Of a stretch of DNA of 64,000 bases, positions 45,150 through 56,082 are shown one piece after another. The DNA is from Nannobrachium achirus (lineage: Eukaryota > Chordata > Actinopteri > Myctophiformes > Myctophidae): contig OY997647.1 in the NCBI GenBank assembly GCA_963921795.1, forward strand, positions 60,662,357 through 60,726,356, read 5' to 3'. Made by a program: the position numbers and the translations under genes. Position 1 is the stretch's first letter; each line of letters starts with the position of its first letter. The notes beneath the pieces were generated by a model. That model ran no database searches, was not told where the DNA came from, and saw only the letters and a list, made by a program, of their open reading frames with translations.

Positions 45150-45852
45150 GTTGCAGGGGTCTTCAACGTTTTCAGGCCAAGGATCCCTTAGTCGAGAGAG
45201 AGTTGAGCCAGGGACCCCCACAGCACATAGATAGTTTCATTGTTTGACGGCACAATCATCAGTGTATTTTGGATTATCATGTCAATTTGTGTTTTCAGAT
45301 ATTTAACCACTTGAACTGTCAATACTTAATAAACTTGACCTTTCACACTGTACTTAGTTTGCTCTTTTTCCCCTCTACACCAAACGTCTTTGCCGAAAAT
45401 AGCCGATCTATAAGCTCACAACGCCTCGCAGCGTTGTGTCAGAATATGGACGCTAGGGTTCAAATCGTTAATATAAAAAAGGAGAAAAAAGACCCCCCAC
45501 CCTGACGAGCACTTTGTATAACACGGTTATATTATGAAAACAGCAGAGGCGAGGCGTTGTAAGCTTGTAGATCGGCTGTTTTCACAGTTTCTGCCTCTAA
45601 TATTTGACAATTTGGCCAATGTTTAATTTGTCATTTAAGAGGTATTAAAAAGTCCTTAAATTGTCACTTTGGAAATGTGCATAAACCCGCTATAGACTTA
45701 AAGTTTATGCTGGTTTGTTTACTGTTGAGTGAGAAAACAATGTTGCACATTAGGTTAATCATCTGGGGACCCCTCAAAATAATTTGGGGACCCCCCACAG
45801 GTTGAGAACCACTTCCCATAGGGGTCCCGGAAACCCTGTTGAAGACCCCCAT
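45150..45852. mobile_element. hAT-like MITE, GGGGTCTTCAAC family, copy 4
   Basis: Inverted relative to copies 1-3. GGTTTAAAC stands on both sides (45141-45149 and 45853-45861), a target duplication of 8-9 bp. The central hairpin is broken into halves at about 45400-45440 and 45553-45590. Extra sequence near 45780 (GGTTGAGAACCACTTCC) suggests a further small insertion. Confidence 0.75.
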
Positions 45853-45861
45853 GGTTTAAAC

Positions 45862-46124
45862 ATCTGAGCTGAAAGTTTATCGTATACTTTTAAGATGGCC
45901 AGAATGAGGAAGACAGTGTAACTACTAGCAGGACTGACAACCAAAACAAAATGAGATGCGGTCAGGCTCCGGTATGCAACTCACTGAACCTCGCCTGGCT
46001 TTACCACAAGCGTCACAATGACATCTATAAACAGACAGAGAGGAACATGTGTCTTCAGTGAAATGTCACCTTCCTTCCTGAGTGAGCCATTCCAGCGTCT
46101 TGAACTGTCAACTCTCTCTGTGTG

Positions 46125-46168
<44 letters not shown>

Positions 46169-46190
46169 CGTGTGCGTGTGTGTGTGTGCG
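45862..46190. other. Intron with (TG)n tract
   Basis: (TG)n with interruptions at about 46118-46190; nothing else recognised. Confidence 0.5.
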
Positions 46191-46193
46191 TAG

Positions 46194-46590
46194 GGCTGTC
46201 ACGATTATGACATTTTACATGACGATTATTTGTCACTCAAATAATTGCGATTAACGATTTTATTGTGTTTTTTGTCGTTGACAATTACATTTCTGTTTGG
46301 CTTTTAGGCTTTGAAGTTGCACATGGTAGATATGACACATAACCTTATACAAAGAAATTACTGACATATTTGGCAACTTTATACTTAAAAAAGAACATTG
46401 ATAGTGGAAATAGCCGATCTACACGCGTCGCGATGCGACGCGTTGTGAGCTTGTAGATCTGCTATTTCCACTATTTTTTACTTTTGTTTTAAATATATGA
46501 ACATTTTTCAACATGGAAAGGATTATGACGCTTATGAAAAAGAATTACGATTATGTACACAAATCACGATATAATTGCGTGCGTGCGCAT
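46194..46590. mobile_element. MITE (AGGGCTGTCACGATTAT) with hairpin
   Basis: TAGGGCTGTCACGATTATGA at left, with ACGATTATGTACACAAATCACGAT at right as imperfect inverse. The hairpin module at 46401-46474 has arms ATAGTGGAAATAGCCGATCT. It ends within about 70 bp of the PH exon's splice donor. Confidence 0.55.
46401..46474. repeat. Hairpin module
   Basis: ATAGTGGAAATAGCCGATCT arm, CGCGTCGC/GCGACGCG centre. The flanks GTGGAAAT/ATTTCCAC differ from those of other copies. Confidence 0.8.
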
Positions 46591-46650
46591 GTGCGTGCGT
46601 GCACGCGTGCGTGCGTGCGTGCGTGTGTGTGTGTGTGTGTGTGTGTGCAC
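46591..46650. repeat. (GT)n/(GTGC)n tract at the splice donor
   Basis: Mixed GTGC and GT repeats that end about 6 bases from the donor of the PH exon. In the host transcript this is a (CA)-rich tract starting right after the 5' splice site (AAG|gtgtgcgtgcacacac). Confidence 0.85.
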
Positions 46651-46656
46651 GCACAC

Positions 46657-46736
46657 CTTGGCACTGCAGTCAGAGTGGCGTCTGGCGCAGGCTTGGAGTT
46701 GATTGATCCAGAACTGCTGCTCCTTGGCATCAGAGG
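46657..46736 (-). CDS. osbpl10: Exon of an ORP10-like gene, end of PH domain
   Basis: Seen: on the minus strand, acceptor TTCTGTGTCCCTGCAG, then 80 coding bases, then donor AAG|gtgtgc. It reads (A)SDAKEQQFWINQLQACARR then HSDCSAK. Known: DAKE.QFW...L.ACA is the C-terminal helix of the PH domain in ORP10 (human ADAKEKQFWVTQLRACAK); PH domains of this family bind PI4P and target the protein to membranes. The exon starts with two bases of a split codon and ends in phase 0, matching the phase-0 start of the exon at 10529. Inferred: same gene, next exon, across about 36.1 kb. ORP11 (DAKERQHWVSRLQIC) fits less well. Confidence 0.87.
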
Positions 46737-46804
46737 CTGCAGGGACACAGAATGCAACACAACACCATATAAGGAACATTTCATGATCCAGAAAATGAGA
46801 AATA

Positions 46805-47130
46805 ACACACTTTTTTTGAGCGGTGGTAAACCACTCCTAAGAGTGGCTGTGCGTGTGTCTGTAGCCGATTTTACTCAGCGTTTTGCCATAGCATTTTGTT
46901 TTCCTCAGCGTTTTGCCATAGCAATATGTGTGTGTGTGTGTAGCCATATTACATCATATTACATCACCAATTATCTGTAGCCACTATCTGTAGCCACTTT
47001 TCCTCAGCGTTTTGCCATAGCAATGTGCGTGTGTGTGTAGCCTGTATTACATCACCAATTACCAATTGAAGACGTTATGCAAGCACGACCACCGCTCACT
47101 TCACATTGGGTGTGATTTTTTAAGATATGT
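46805..47130. mobile_element. GAGCGGTGG / CACACC MITE, copy 3
   Basis: GAGCGGTGGTAAACCACTCC at left and CCACCGCTCACTTCACATTGGGTGTGAT at right. The interior has a direct repeat (TTCCTCAGCGTTTTGCCATA, about four times) and short GT runs. It lies about 70 bp upstream of the PH exon's acceptor in the host intron. Confidence 0.6.
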
Positions 47131-47250
47131 TTTGGGCTTTTATGCCTTTATTGATAGGACAGTAGACTGACAGGAAATGGGGAGAGAGATGGGAGTGACG
47201 AGCAGCAAAGTTGGTCGGGATCGGGAATCGAACCAGCGACACGCCGTCCG
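47131..47250 (-). repeat. SINE-like fragment with B box
   Basis: On the minus strand GCTGGTTCGATTCCCGATCC holds a pol III B box. The common teleost phrase GGCTTTTATGCCTTTATTGA is present on the plus strand. The A box is not recognised. Confidence 0.45.
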
Positions 47251-47433
47251 GCTACACTGAGTGGTATAACACTATTTTATCATTACAGCACAACACTACT
47301 ATTATATCACTACAATATAACAATATTTAAATCACAACAACAACACTATTATTACATTATAAAATATCACTATTTTACCATAACAATATAACACTATTAT
47401 TTTCCTACAGCATAGCATAATATTGTCTGTGTG

Positions 47434-47469
<36 letters not shown>

Positions 47470-48160
47470 TTTGTGATCGCAATGTCAACCACATTGAGTC
47501 TACTTACTAAATGTGCCATACAAATACATTGACTCGACAACCTGACAGACATGCCCATGGCATGTCTGCTTTGATATCCAGAGACAACATCCACACCCAC
47601 ATGCAGTGTGCGTGCACGCATACACTTGTTATGTTTATTCCCTTGTTTATTCGTACAGTTTTTGATCTACTTTCATTGGTCTGTGGAGGAACTTTGTGAC
47701 CAAATCGTTTGGGTTAAAGAGATGGTGCCATAGTTTTGTACTTTTTCTGTTTTGTATGTGTCTATGGAGTTACCATTACTCTAGTAGACCCCCTGGTGCG
47801 GTTATAATATGCAAATATGTCTTCCCTGTGTATTATTGGTTTCTTCCTGAAAGCTGAAAGCCTCCGAGTCAAAAGGCCCAATTGAAATACATCATAAAAT
47901 CATTCAATTCCCTTTTTACCATTCAACAACACTGTGGGTGTGGCTAACTTCAGCTGGGTCACCACCCACATGACAACCAGGCATACTTAATGAACAGGGG
48001 GTTGTGGCCACATAAAAACATAATTTTAACGATTTCTGTACACTTTTTTTGAAGAAAATCTTCCTCTAAGTATAATCATAATACCTGATGATTATATTGT
48101 AGGGGGGAGAAATCACGGCACCCCATCTTTAAAATAAAATACTGTTTGCTTCATACACTT
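47251..48160. other. Unassigned intron sequence
   Basis: 47255-47420 is a degenerate AT-rich array with ACACTATTATT-type units. (GTGC)n lies at about 47435-47470. The rest shows nothing. Confidence 0.5.
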
Positions 48161-48480
48161 GATCGATTGATTGATTGAAGACTTTATTAGAAGTATGCAT
48201 AGGAAAAGGTACAGTTTCATGACGGTACAGTTCACTGGTACAAGGTCTACTAAAAGGAGATCCTAGAAAAGACTAAGCTTATTTCCACAGGAAACCATTT
48301 AAGTATCTCAAATAACATTGAATGACAGACGAATAGAACACAGTACTATGCAGTAGATATGTAAATAAAATAAAATGAAAGAACAAAAAAAACAACAAAG
48401 AAAACAAAAAAAAAAAACAGTAAGTCTAAACAAACAGTAAGTATATACAAAGAAGGGGCAGGGGAGGGGAGGGCTGGGCT
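48161..48480 (-). mobile_element. LINE-like 3' end
   Basis: On the minus strand it reads TTCTAATAAAGTCTTCAATC followed by (AATC)n and a polyadenylation-like AATAAA. GAGATCCTAG and GGTACAGTT blocks are also seen at about 40880-40920. 5' truncated; clade unknown. Confidence 0.5.
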
Positions 48481-49571
48481 AGTTTTTTTTATTTTTTACC
48501 AGTTTTTAACAATCTGTCCTCTTATCCACATACAGCAGGCCAACTGGCAGAGAGAACTGTGGTTTAACCAGACATGGACCGGCTGGCTGCTAGCTCCAGG
48601 CAACACTATCCTTTCCTTCCATTCCATCGTGATCGATGAGCTCACCATGTTTTCGCCAAAACAGCTCTGATATCAAGAAGGTCAAGTCAGGCCGAAAACG
48701 TCAGCCCGACATAAATATGTACAGTAAGTCAAGTCGAGCTGCTGCCGGAGGCAATGAATGCCCTGATCTATAAAAGCTGCTTTACTGCGTCCTAAATCAC
48801 GCGTTTAGTTGGCCTTTAACGTTTCAGTCAATGGCACGAGGCCGCTTTAGACCCCGGTCCATTATGAGAGCGATTATGCCAGACAGCATCCAAGTACATT
48901 TTCTAAACTTATTTGCAAGATGGGGCACTTAACGACGACGGCCTGAGGCTTCACGGAGTTACACAGATCCAGCGACACAAGAGACCCGTCTCCATGGTAA
49001 CTCACAAGAGCGAAGTGAAGTGACATAATTCTTATTAATTAGGAACTGAATATAACATTGTCCTCAAGTGCCTGAAGGCAATATTGCTACAAAAAGAAGA
49101 AAAAAAAGTTGCAAGGATTGAACGCTTATTAATCCTTTACTGGAGGAGGCTACATTTCTTATCTATCCTATGACATGTTATTTGGACTAGAGAGAGATGG
49201 GACTTGCGTCACCAATAGGGTGAACACATTCACACTTGTCACGCTGCCCACAGCTGCGGCACCGGCGCGAACTCTTAGAAAAAGCTATCTTAGGAGGGAA
49301 GGAAATTCACAGAAAATGAGACGTTCGTTCAGTGGAGGTCTTTGATGAGCGCGGTGCACACACGCTGCGCTCAACACACTGAGGAGCGGCTGCTTTTGTC
49401 TCAGAGGGGAGCAGGTGGCGGGGAGGTAGTCATGCAGGAGGAACACCTGTACCCAGCTGTCATTGGCAAAGACCCCCCGACTGGATTCACACGCCTTCAA
49501 CCTCCCTATTATTCGCTGTATGCAGTCTTTCTGTTCCTTTGTACGGTACTCACATGGTTTATGCCGTTTAT
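48481..49571. other. Unassigned intron sequence with duplicated segment
   Basis: 49133-49280 is a diverged copy of 51502-51670 (GGACTTGCGTCACCAATAGG, CAGCTGC.GCACCGGCGC). Frames around 49285-49635 on both strands have no recognised domain. Confidence 0.5.
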
Positions 49572-50105
49572 AGGAGAGGAGTGGTGAAGAAAAAAGAGTT
49601 GAGCCGGAAGGCAAAGCTCTCCGTCTACCGGGCAATCTTCGTTCCTACTCTCACATATGGTCATGAAGTGTGGGTCATGACCGAAAGTATAAGGTTGAGG
49701 GTGCAAGCGGCCGAAATGGGTTTCCTCAGACGGGTGGCTGGTATCTCCCTTAGAGATAGGGTGCGAAGTTCAGTCACCCGAGAGAGACTTGGAGTAGAAC
49801 CGCTGCTCCTACACTTGGAAAGGAGTCAGCTTAGGTGGTTCGGGCATCTAGTACGGATGCCTCCCGAGCGCCTTCCTAGGAAGGTCCTCGATGCACGTCC
49901 CACTGGGAGGAGACCCCGTGGCAGACCAAAGACCAGATGGAGGGATTATATCTCCAAACTGGCTTGGGAACGCCTCGGTATACTCCCTGAGGGAGTGGAG
50001 GAAGTTGCTCGGGATAAGGAAATCTGGAGGTCTCGGGTTAGGGTTAGGGTTACCCCCGCGATCCGATTCCGGATAAGCGGTTGAAGATGGATGGATGGAT
50101 GGATG
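49572..50105 (+). mobile_element. Rex3/RTE-like LINE 3' end
   Basis: Encodes ELSRKAKLSVYRAIFVPTLT, EVWVMTE, AEMGFLRRVAGISLRDRVRS, SQLRWFGHLVRMPPERLPR and RPRGRPKTRWRDYI, the C-terminal part of RTE-clade reverse transcriptases in fish. Ends GGATAAGCGGTTGAAG with a (GATG)n tail at about 50086-50105. The last coding stretch holds three perfect GGGTTA repeats at 50035-50052. 5' truncated. Confidence 0.85.
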
Positions 50106-50156
50106 GAGGTTGACTGGAATAGCAGGCAGTCTCCATGCAAGAGACAAACAAGCATA

Positions 50157-50418
50157 ACGTCGTTGTCGGGTGCGAACCGTGTATTTATCATTTATCATTG
50201 TTTTGTATTTATCATTTTTAAAATGATTTAAACTAGTGAAAACAGCCGATCTACAAGCACACAACGCCTCACGGTGCGAGGCGTTGTGTGCTTGTAGATC
50301 GGCTGTTTTCACTACTTTTGTGCGGCGGCCTTGTGTGATGAAGCAGTGCTTTACTTTGCGAAAGAAATTACACATTTTGAAACTTAGAGATACAAGGTTT
50401 CTGCCCGACAGTGACGAT
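50157..50418. mobile_element. CGTCGTTGTCGGG MITE with central hairpin
   Basis: TIRs ACGTCGTTGTCGGGTGCGAA and ..TTTCTGCCCGACAGTGACGAT. The hairpin module is at 50234-50315. It is a compact sister of the element that hosts the 19-31 kb stack and supplies the empty sites for both insertions there. Confidence 0.8.
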
Positions 50419-51245
50419 AAGTATTGCCATGTTCCAGAATGAAGACGCAGCATAGTGTTTTACGTTTAGAATTTTTTTTTTCAGGTGCTCATCCCCCCCC
50501 CCCCACCCCCAATATCCTTCCATTTAACACATGGGAAGCCAAGGTTTCTAACATTTCTAGCTGTTGCTGCCGTTCACTCACGCTTTATTTTGAAGAGCCT
50601 CGGAAGCTTTGTGCGTGTGCACGTGAGTGTCCACTGACGATTGAGGAAGATAATCCATTTGTTTACAAACGCTCGCGAAACTAAAATCCAGACCGGGGCC
50701 GACCATCGCGGTAAAGTGTCACCGTGAAAACAATCAGATCTCTGCTTCCCTGGCGTTCTTTGCACCTCATTCATAGATAAAGCCCTTTTTATGTTTCAGC
50801 CTAGAATGGAAATCAATGCAGCCGAGTCGCGCCATTTTCTCTCTCTCTTCTGAGCCACGGTGTGACGTATGGACTAGGGTCATTCACAGGGCACACAGCA
50901 TGCACGCAGAGCTGTACAGTTAACCCTTTGTTGTCTCGTTGAGGAACGAGACAACTCCTTTTGGCAGAGTGACCCCTAGTGGCCTTATCTCGTTACTGAA
51001 CGAGTTTGGCCCCATGGGTGTTAATGCTCATTTAAAAAGGTAACGAAATGAGCTACAAAGTTGATGGACAGAAATAAAGTGGTTGACACGGATCCACCCA
51101 AACCGAAAATATCCAACAATACCCAAGACCCGAGACAGGGTTGACCATTATGCATAACACCTGAATCGATCTGCGCAACAGGGACGTGCAGAGAATGTTA
51201 GAGAGGCAGGGTCTGAAATTTCTAAAGGGGCCTTTTGGTGAAAAT
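50419..51245. other. Unassigned intron sequence
   Basis: Includes a C-run at about 50490-50503 and the inverted TCTCGTTGAGGAACGAGA near 50936. No gene is seen. Confidence 0.5.
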
Positions 51246-51323
51246 ATCGAAAATAGCAGTCCTCCAAGCTCACAACGTGTCCTAGCGCTACGCGTTGTGA
51301 GCTTGGAGGTCGGCTATTTTCGA
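51246..51323. repeat. Hairpin module
   Basis: ATCGAAAATAGCAGTCCTCC arm with AAGCTCACAACG.GT, mirrored. CTACACAG nearby matches the context of the copy at 66-138 in inverse. Confidence 0.8.
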
Positions 51324-51501
51324 TGCTTGATTTCTACACAGAGAGGGGAATTATTTCAACATAAGATGTTGCATTCACGTTCAGGAGAGTTTGGACAAGG
51401 CAATTCTCTTGAATGGTAGGGCATGGTGGAATTGAGGGCATTTGCATTTCTTTCAATAGTTTTCAATAGTTAAAGCATTCAATAATTCTAGGCCTAAATG
51501 G

Positions 51502-51670
51502 GTTAATCCTTTACTGGAGGAGGCTTTTTTTATCCATCCTATGACATAACATGATGTTATTTGGACTAGAGATGGGACTTGCGTCACCAATAGGGTGAAC
51601 ATAATATTATTCACACTTGTAACGCTCCCCACAGCTGCAGCACCGGCGCAAACTCTTAGAAAAGCTACCT
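51502..51670 (+). repeat. Diverged copy of 49133-49280
   Basis: Shared blocks TTAATCCTTTACTGGAGGAG, GGACTTGCGTCACCAATAGG and CAAACTCTTAGAAAAGCTA. Direct orientation, 2.4 kb apart. Confidence 0.75.
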
Positions 51671-51980
51671 TGAATGGTATGGCATGAAATGAGGGCATTT
51701 GCATTTCTTCCACCATAGTAAAAACGGCATTCATGGTCTGGAGAGGGCTCTTTTTTACGAACGGATAAAAAGGCAGGGGCTCAAGCCCCCTTTGATGTCT
51801 GTGTGCACATGCCTGCTGTGCAATGTTGATGATCAGCTGATGATCAGGAGAGAATAGTGTGTAGTTCCGTTTAATTTATGTGATGATTATGCTTGATATA
51901 TAGGATCAGATTACTGCAGCACAAAATAAGGAGGGAAAAGCTGACAAATGCATGGCAGGCTTCCAGCTGAGCTGAGAGAG

Positions 51981-52130
51981 CAGATGCTACGTAGCTTCAT
52001 TAGCATATCACTGACTGTCTACTGGTAGAACAGATGCTACGTAGCTTCATTAGCATATCACTGACTGTCTACTGGTAGAACAGATGCTACGTAGCTTCAT
52101 TAGCATATCACTGACTGTCTACTGGTAGAA
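51981..52130. repeat. Minisatellite, three 50-bp units
   Basis: Units at 51981, 52031 and 52081 look identical (CAGATGCTACGTAGCTTCAT..CTACTGGTAGAA), so the expansion is recent. Confidence 0.95.
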
Positions 52131-52274
52131 CAGCATTTTGAATGGCAATTGTAATTATTAGGTTTGTCAGCTCCATGTAATCTGCAACAGTAATAGTTGG
52201 TTCTGTAATATCGCTGAACAAATTGAATCTCTGAACAAATGTAAGCGGTTCATTATACTGTAGGATTTGGGTCC

Positions 52275-52843
52275 GCCTATTGCAGGGGTTCCCAAACTTT
52301 TATGTCTCAGGGCACCCCATGAATATTTTTTTAATCCGAGGCACCCCTACATTATAATTTTCAGTCTCCCAGCACCTTATATTTATAGTATATCGTCGTT
52401 GTCGGGTGGAAACCTTGTATGTCCAAAACTGTTTTGTATTTATCATCTATAAAATGTACTAAACTAGTGAAAACAGCAGATCTACAAGCACAAAACGCCT
52501 TGGTCTGCTTGTAGATCGGCTATTTTCACTAGTTTTGTGCGACAGTCTTGTATGATGAAGCAGGGCTTTGCTTTACCAAAAGACATACACATTTGAAACT
52601 TGGAGATACAAGGTTTCTGCCCAACAGTGACGATATTTTTGCGAGGAAAACGTTGAGATAATAGCCATTTTGGTTAGAACTGACTGAAAATAACTTTGTA
52701 CTTCAAGTTTAAAATGATACTAAATTTTTTCAAGTGTCCAAATAAATTCCAAATATTATCAAATGATCTCGCGGCACCCCTGGACAGCCGTCGAGGCACC
52801 CCAGGGTGCCCCGTCACCCACTTTCAAAACCACTGGTCTATTG
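52275..52843. mobile_element. hAT MITE (CAGGGGTTCCCAAAC) with nested MITE
   Basis: Element 52283-52835, CAGGGGTTCCCAAACTTTT..CACTTTCAAAACCACTG. Flanking octamers GCCTATTG and GTCTATTG match at 7 of 8. A CGTCGTTGTCGGG MITE is inserted at 52392-52634. Confidence 0.85.
52392..52634. mobile_element. CGTCGTTGTCGGG MITE with central hairpin
   Basis: ATCGTCGTTGTCGGGTGGAA..CTGCCCAACAGTGACGAT ends. The hairpin at 52463-52533 has a partly deleted centre. Its GTATTTATCAT..AAACTG stretch shows the uninterrupted DIRS target. Confidence 0.8.
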
Positions 52844-53128
52844 GACCTGTGAAGACCTCTAATGCAGGGGGAATTTCACTCCAGAAATCATTTGAATCCC
52901 TCTCTAATGATAATGCTATATTATCTTCATTTAAAAACACATCATAATATTTATTTATGAACATGGGGAGCACGCCAATAAACTGTGCCATCAACTAACA
53001 CAGTGGGCAGGTTTTATATCGGCAATAAAAGATGGGGAAGGTATGGTAATATTGTTATGGACAAAAGGGCCATTAACATTACATTTTGGACAGGTGAATT
53101 TAATACCTTTTCATATAAGGTTATTGAT
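52844..53128. other. Unassigned intron sequence
   Basis: Nothing recognised. Confidence 0.45.
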
Positions 53129-53606
53129 CCCTAAGCCAGGGGTAGGGGTCTTCAACATCTTCAGGCCAAGGACCCCTTAGTTGAGAGAGAGATGAAGCAG
53201 GGACCCCCACAACCTGTTCATAGATATAGTTTCATTGTTTGACAGCATGATCAACAGTGTATTTTGGATTCATGTTAATGTGTGTTTTCGGATATGTAAC
53301 CACTTGAACGGTGACGGTCAATACTTAATAAACTTGACCTTTCACTGTACTTAGTCTGCTCTTTTCCCCCTCCAAAGCTCTTTGACGAAAATATATTTAT
53401 ATTTTTATATAATATATGATATTAAATATTATTATATTCTTTTGGCTAAAGTACTCAGAATATGGACGATAGGGTTCAAGTGGTTAATATAAGAAAGGGG
53501 GAAAAAAACAAGTTCCTATCACACAAAGATTTGGAGGACACCCTGTAGTAACTCTGAGGACCCCCTAGTGGTCCCGGACCCCCTGTTGAAGACCCCTGCC
53601 CTAAGC
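53129..53606. mobile_element. hAT MITE, GGGGTCTTCAAC family, copy 5, with clear TSD
   Basis: CCCTAAGC at 53129-53136 and 53599-53606 is a perfect 8-bp target duplication. The element (53137-53598) starts CAGGGGTAGGGGTCTTCAAC and ends GTTGAAGACCCCTG. The hairpin is missing here; its place (about 53385-53445) holds AT-rich TATATTTATATT-type sequence. This copy fixes the family's ends and superfamily. Confidence 0.9.
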
Positions 53607-54328
53607 CATTGATTCCATTGTTTGGTGTAGTCCTACAGGAGTCACCAATAACAACTTGTAAAGCCGACGCATTTACTACGTTATGTAGACCTTTATTAAT
53701 TTCTTCAGGTTACATCTCTACCCACTAAGCCCTGGCGTCCATATTCTGGGCCTGTGAGTAGTCGAACATTCAGCGAAAATAGGCTAACATTAAGCGTGTT
53801 TTCTATGAAGAGATTAGGTGTAGAGGGAAAGAACGAGTGGGCCAAGGATAAATCCCTGGAGGACTCCAGTCAATAGAGTTTATAGCTTCAATGATTCTAC
53901 CGACAGATTCAACGATGGTATTGTATAAGACACAGACTCGAAAGTGAGCTTCAAGTGATTCATTTGATGAATGCCTCAATTGAAAAGGAACTAATGAGAA
54001 ACTACTAACGACAGCCTGTTCTGCATATGTTCATTCACCAGGAGCTACAACAGACTCTCTTTCCTGGTCGGTGAATTGCATTTATGCCAAAAACTAATTC
54101 TAGGATGTGGCTTGGATGCTGGCTGAATGCTATAGCATTATTGTTTTATCCCTTTGTCAGTCTGTCTGTATATACAGACAGACAAAGGGAGAGAGAAAGA
54201 ATGAGACAAGAGAGAGCGAGCGAGACAGTGAAATAGACAGAACTACTACCACGTAATTGCTAGTCAATTGTAGTACCACCATCAGCACATAATCACACTG
54301 TTATTGATTACAGTGATGTGACCATTTA
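53607..54328. other. Unassigned intron sequence
   Basis: No gene recognised. A short inverted CAGACAGACAAAGGGA pair lies near 54150-54190. Confidence 0.5.
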
Positions 54329-54535
54329 CAATTTACAGTTTAGGCATTTAGATTCTTATCCAGAGCGACTTACAAATGCAGGAGTAAATGGTCACATACT
54401 TAAGTTACATGTAGTGTTTTAATAGCCTAAACGATACAGTATCTAATTCTTAGCATTTCTGGAAAAGCAAAACAGTGCTAGCAGCTAGGGGGTGAGATGG
54501 AGTCTGAAGAGGTGAGTTTTCAGACTGCAGCGGAA
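54329..54535 (-). repeat. LINE/SINE 3' fragment
   Basis: Inverse of the 13990-14360 repeat: AATTTACAGTTTAGGCATTT, AGAGCGACTTACAAATG, and GTCTGAAGAGGTGAGTTTTC. Confidence 0.6.
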
Positions 54536-55107
54536 AATGGGCAGTGAGTCTGCCTGAAGCAGACAGAAGCAGTTAATTGGTCCTGGTTTTGATACGCATC
54601 AGAATCAATGCATGTACAGTACCAGCCAGGGACATGTAATTCATTTAAGGAGATACAAATGTGATATCAGAATGAATGGAGGCCATTCTACAGAACAGAA
54701 CTAGGTGCACTGTTGCACCTAGCCAAGGACCCCCAAATGTATAGCCTCTGGCTGCGGCCCCCCTATTGCAAAATGGCTTAAAAACAAGCTCACAATGCAT
54801 CTCATAGCAAAAGAGCAGCTTGAACATTTTCATTATTTTTGAAAATGCTTGACAATAATGACCCCGGAAAAGGGAATTGGATTTATGTTTGAAATTCTTT
54901 CTATATATACCGGTACGTAAATTCGCTCACCCTGAAGAAGACCTATTGTGTCGAAACGAAACTACAAGCTGTGCGACCTCTTTTCTTTGAAACAGTTATA
55001 TATCTCCCATGGTCAGCACCTACTTACTACTAGTGTGCAGTCCTGTTCCATTGTTTGCCTTATATAAATACACGCACATACATATTATTTATAGATTCGT
55101 CTCCAAA
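54536..55107. other. Unassigned intron sequence
   Basis: Inverted AGGTGCACTGTTGCACCT near 54702 next to CAAGGACCCCCAAATG, which resembles an eroded hAT MITE end. Nothing else. Confidence 0.45.
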
Positions 55108-55634
55108 ACTATGTTTTGCACCGTGTCCATCTGTCTGTCGGTGTGTGTGTGTGTGTCCGTCTGCTACCAGCTAATCTCCGGCACCGTTGCCCTGATCGCA
55201 GCGAAACTGTGCTTGCACTCTCCCTGGACGCCAGAGCATAACCTCTGCCCTACATTTTTCACATCTGCCTTTTATAACGGTACCAGGAGGGGAGGCCGAC
55301 TTCCATTAAACCTTTTTTTTATATTACTCAGATTTTGTCCAAACATTACGCAAATCGGTACACAGTATCTAGTCGTGTGATCAAGACGGGTCGGTCCGAT
55401 TTTTGAGCGGTGGAGCTGCTTCTCCGAGTGGGTATGTCCGTATGTCATATTCCAACCTGCTGGCTAACACTGGCTTCCAAAATGTGCAGGATTGGTCAGT
55501 TTTGGACAAAATGCATCAAATCATGAACGCACGGTGCAATTTTTTCGAGCAATTTTACATTTGCATTCCCAATAGGCCATTGGCCTGTTATAACGCCACC
55601 AGGAGGCCACAATAACCTACTTGACCTGGCGTAG
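55108..55634 (+). mobile_element. Helitron-like fragment
   Basis: Shares TACCAGCTAATCTC.GGC, CTCCCTGGA, AACCTCTGCCC and GATTTTGTCCAAA with 56876-57635. The 3' hairpin is not preserved. GAGCGGTGG at 55406 overlaps a MITE fragment. Confidence 0.5.
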
Positions 55635-56082
55635 ACCTGTAGCCTGACACACTCAATTATTCAGTCTGAAAACCCTTCCTAGTGCAGCCTTTTCTGGGCT
55701 GGGCGTTGCCAAAGAGGCAGTCTTCAGCGATTGCTTCACCCCCCAATCAATCACAATAGCAGCAAATCAGATGACGTTGTTGTTAAGCGACCCTGATTCA
55801 TATTGTTATGTGGCTGGCTATTTGGCTACTTGCTAACCAAAGAAACTGTCAGAATAGGAGCGCTACTAACTAGTAATCAAACACGGTAAAATATGTCTGC
55901 TACTGTTGTTTCATAGCAAGATCGATACGATCACAAGTTACCAGCGGGCGACGCCTTGTTTGTTTATGTTGTTTTTTTGCCGTCGTCGACGTTGAAACGA
56001 CGCTGATTTGCCGTAAAGATTGTCACCAGACCCCTGAATCGCCTGAACATTCGAGCGATTCAGGGGCTGGAGCCAGGCTAGG
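55635..56082. mobile_element. TAGCCTG MITE
   Basis: TAGCCTGACACACTC at left and GAGCCAGGCTA at right. Relative of 57765-58256 at the ends only. No clear target duplication. Confidence 0.45.

Noticed and set aside
49285-49635. Possible exon or gene around 49.3-49.6 kb on either strand
   Set aside because: Frames of 80-116 codons match no family I recognise and lack convincing splice signals; they run into the LINE border.
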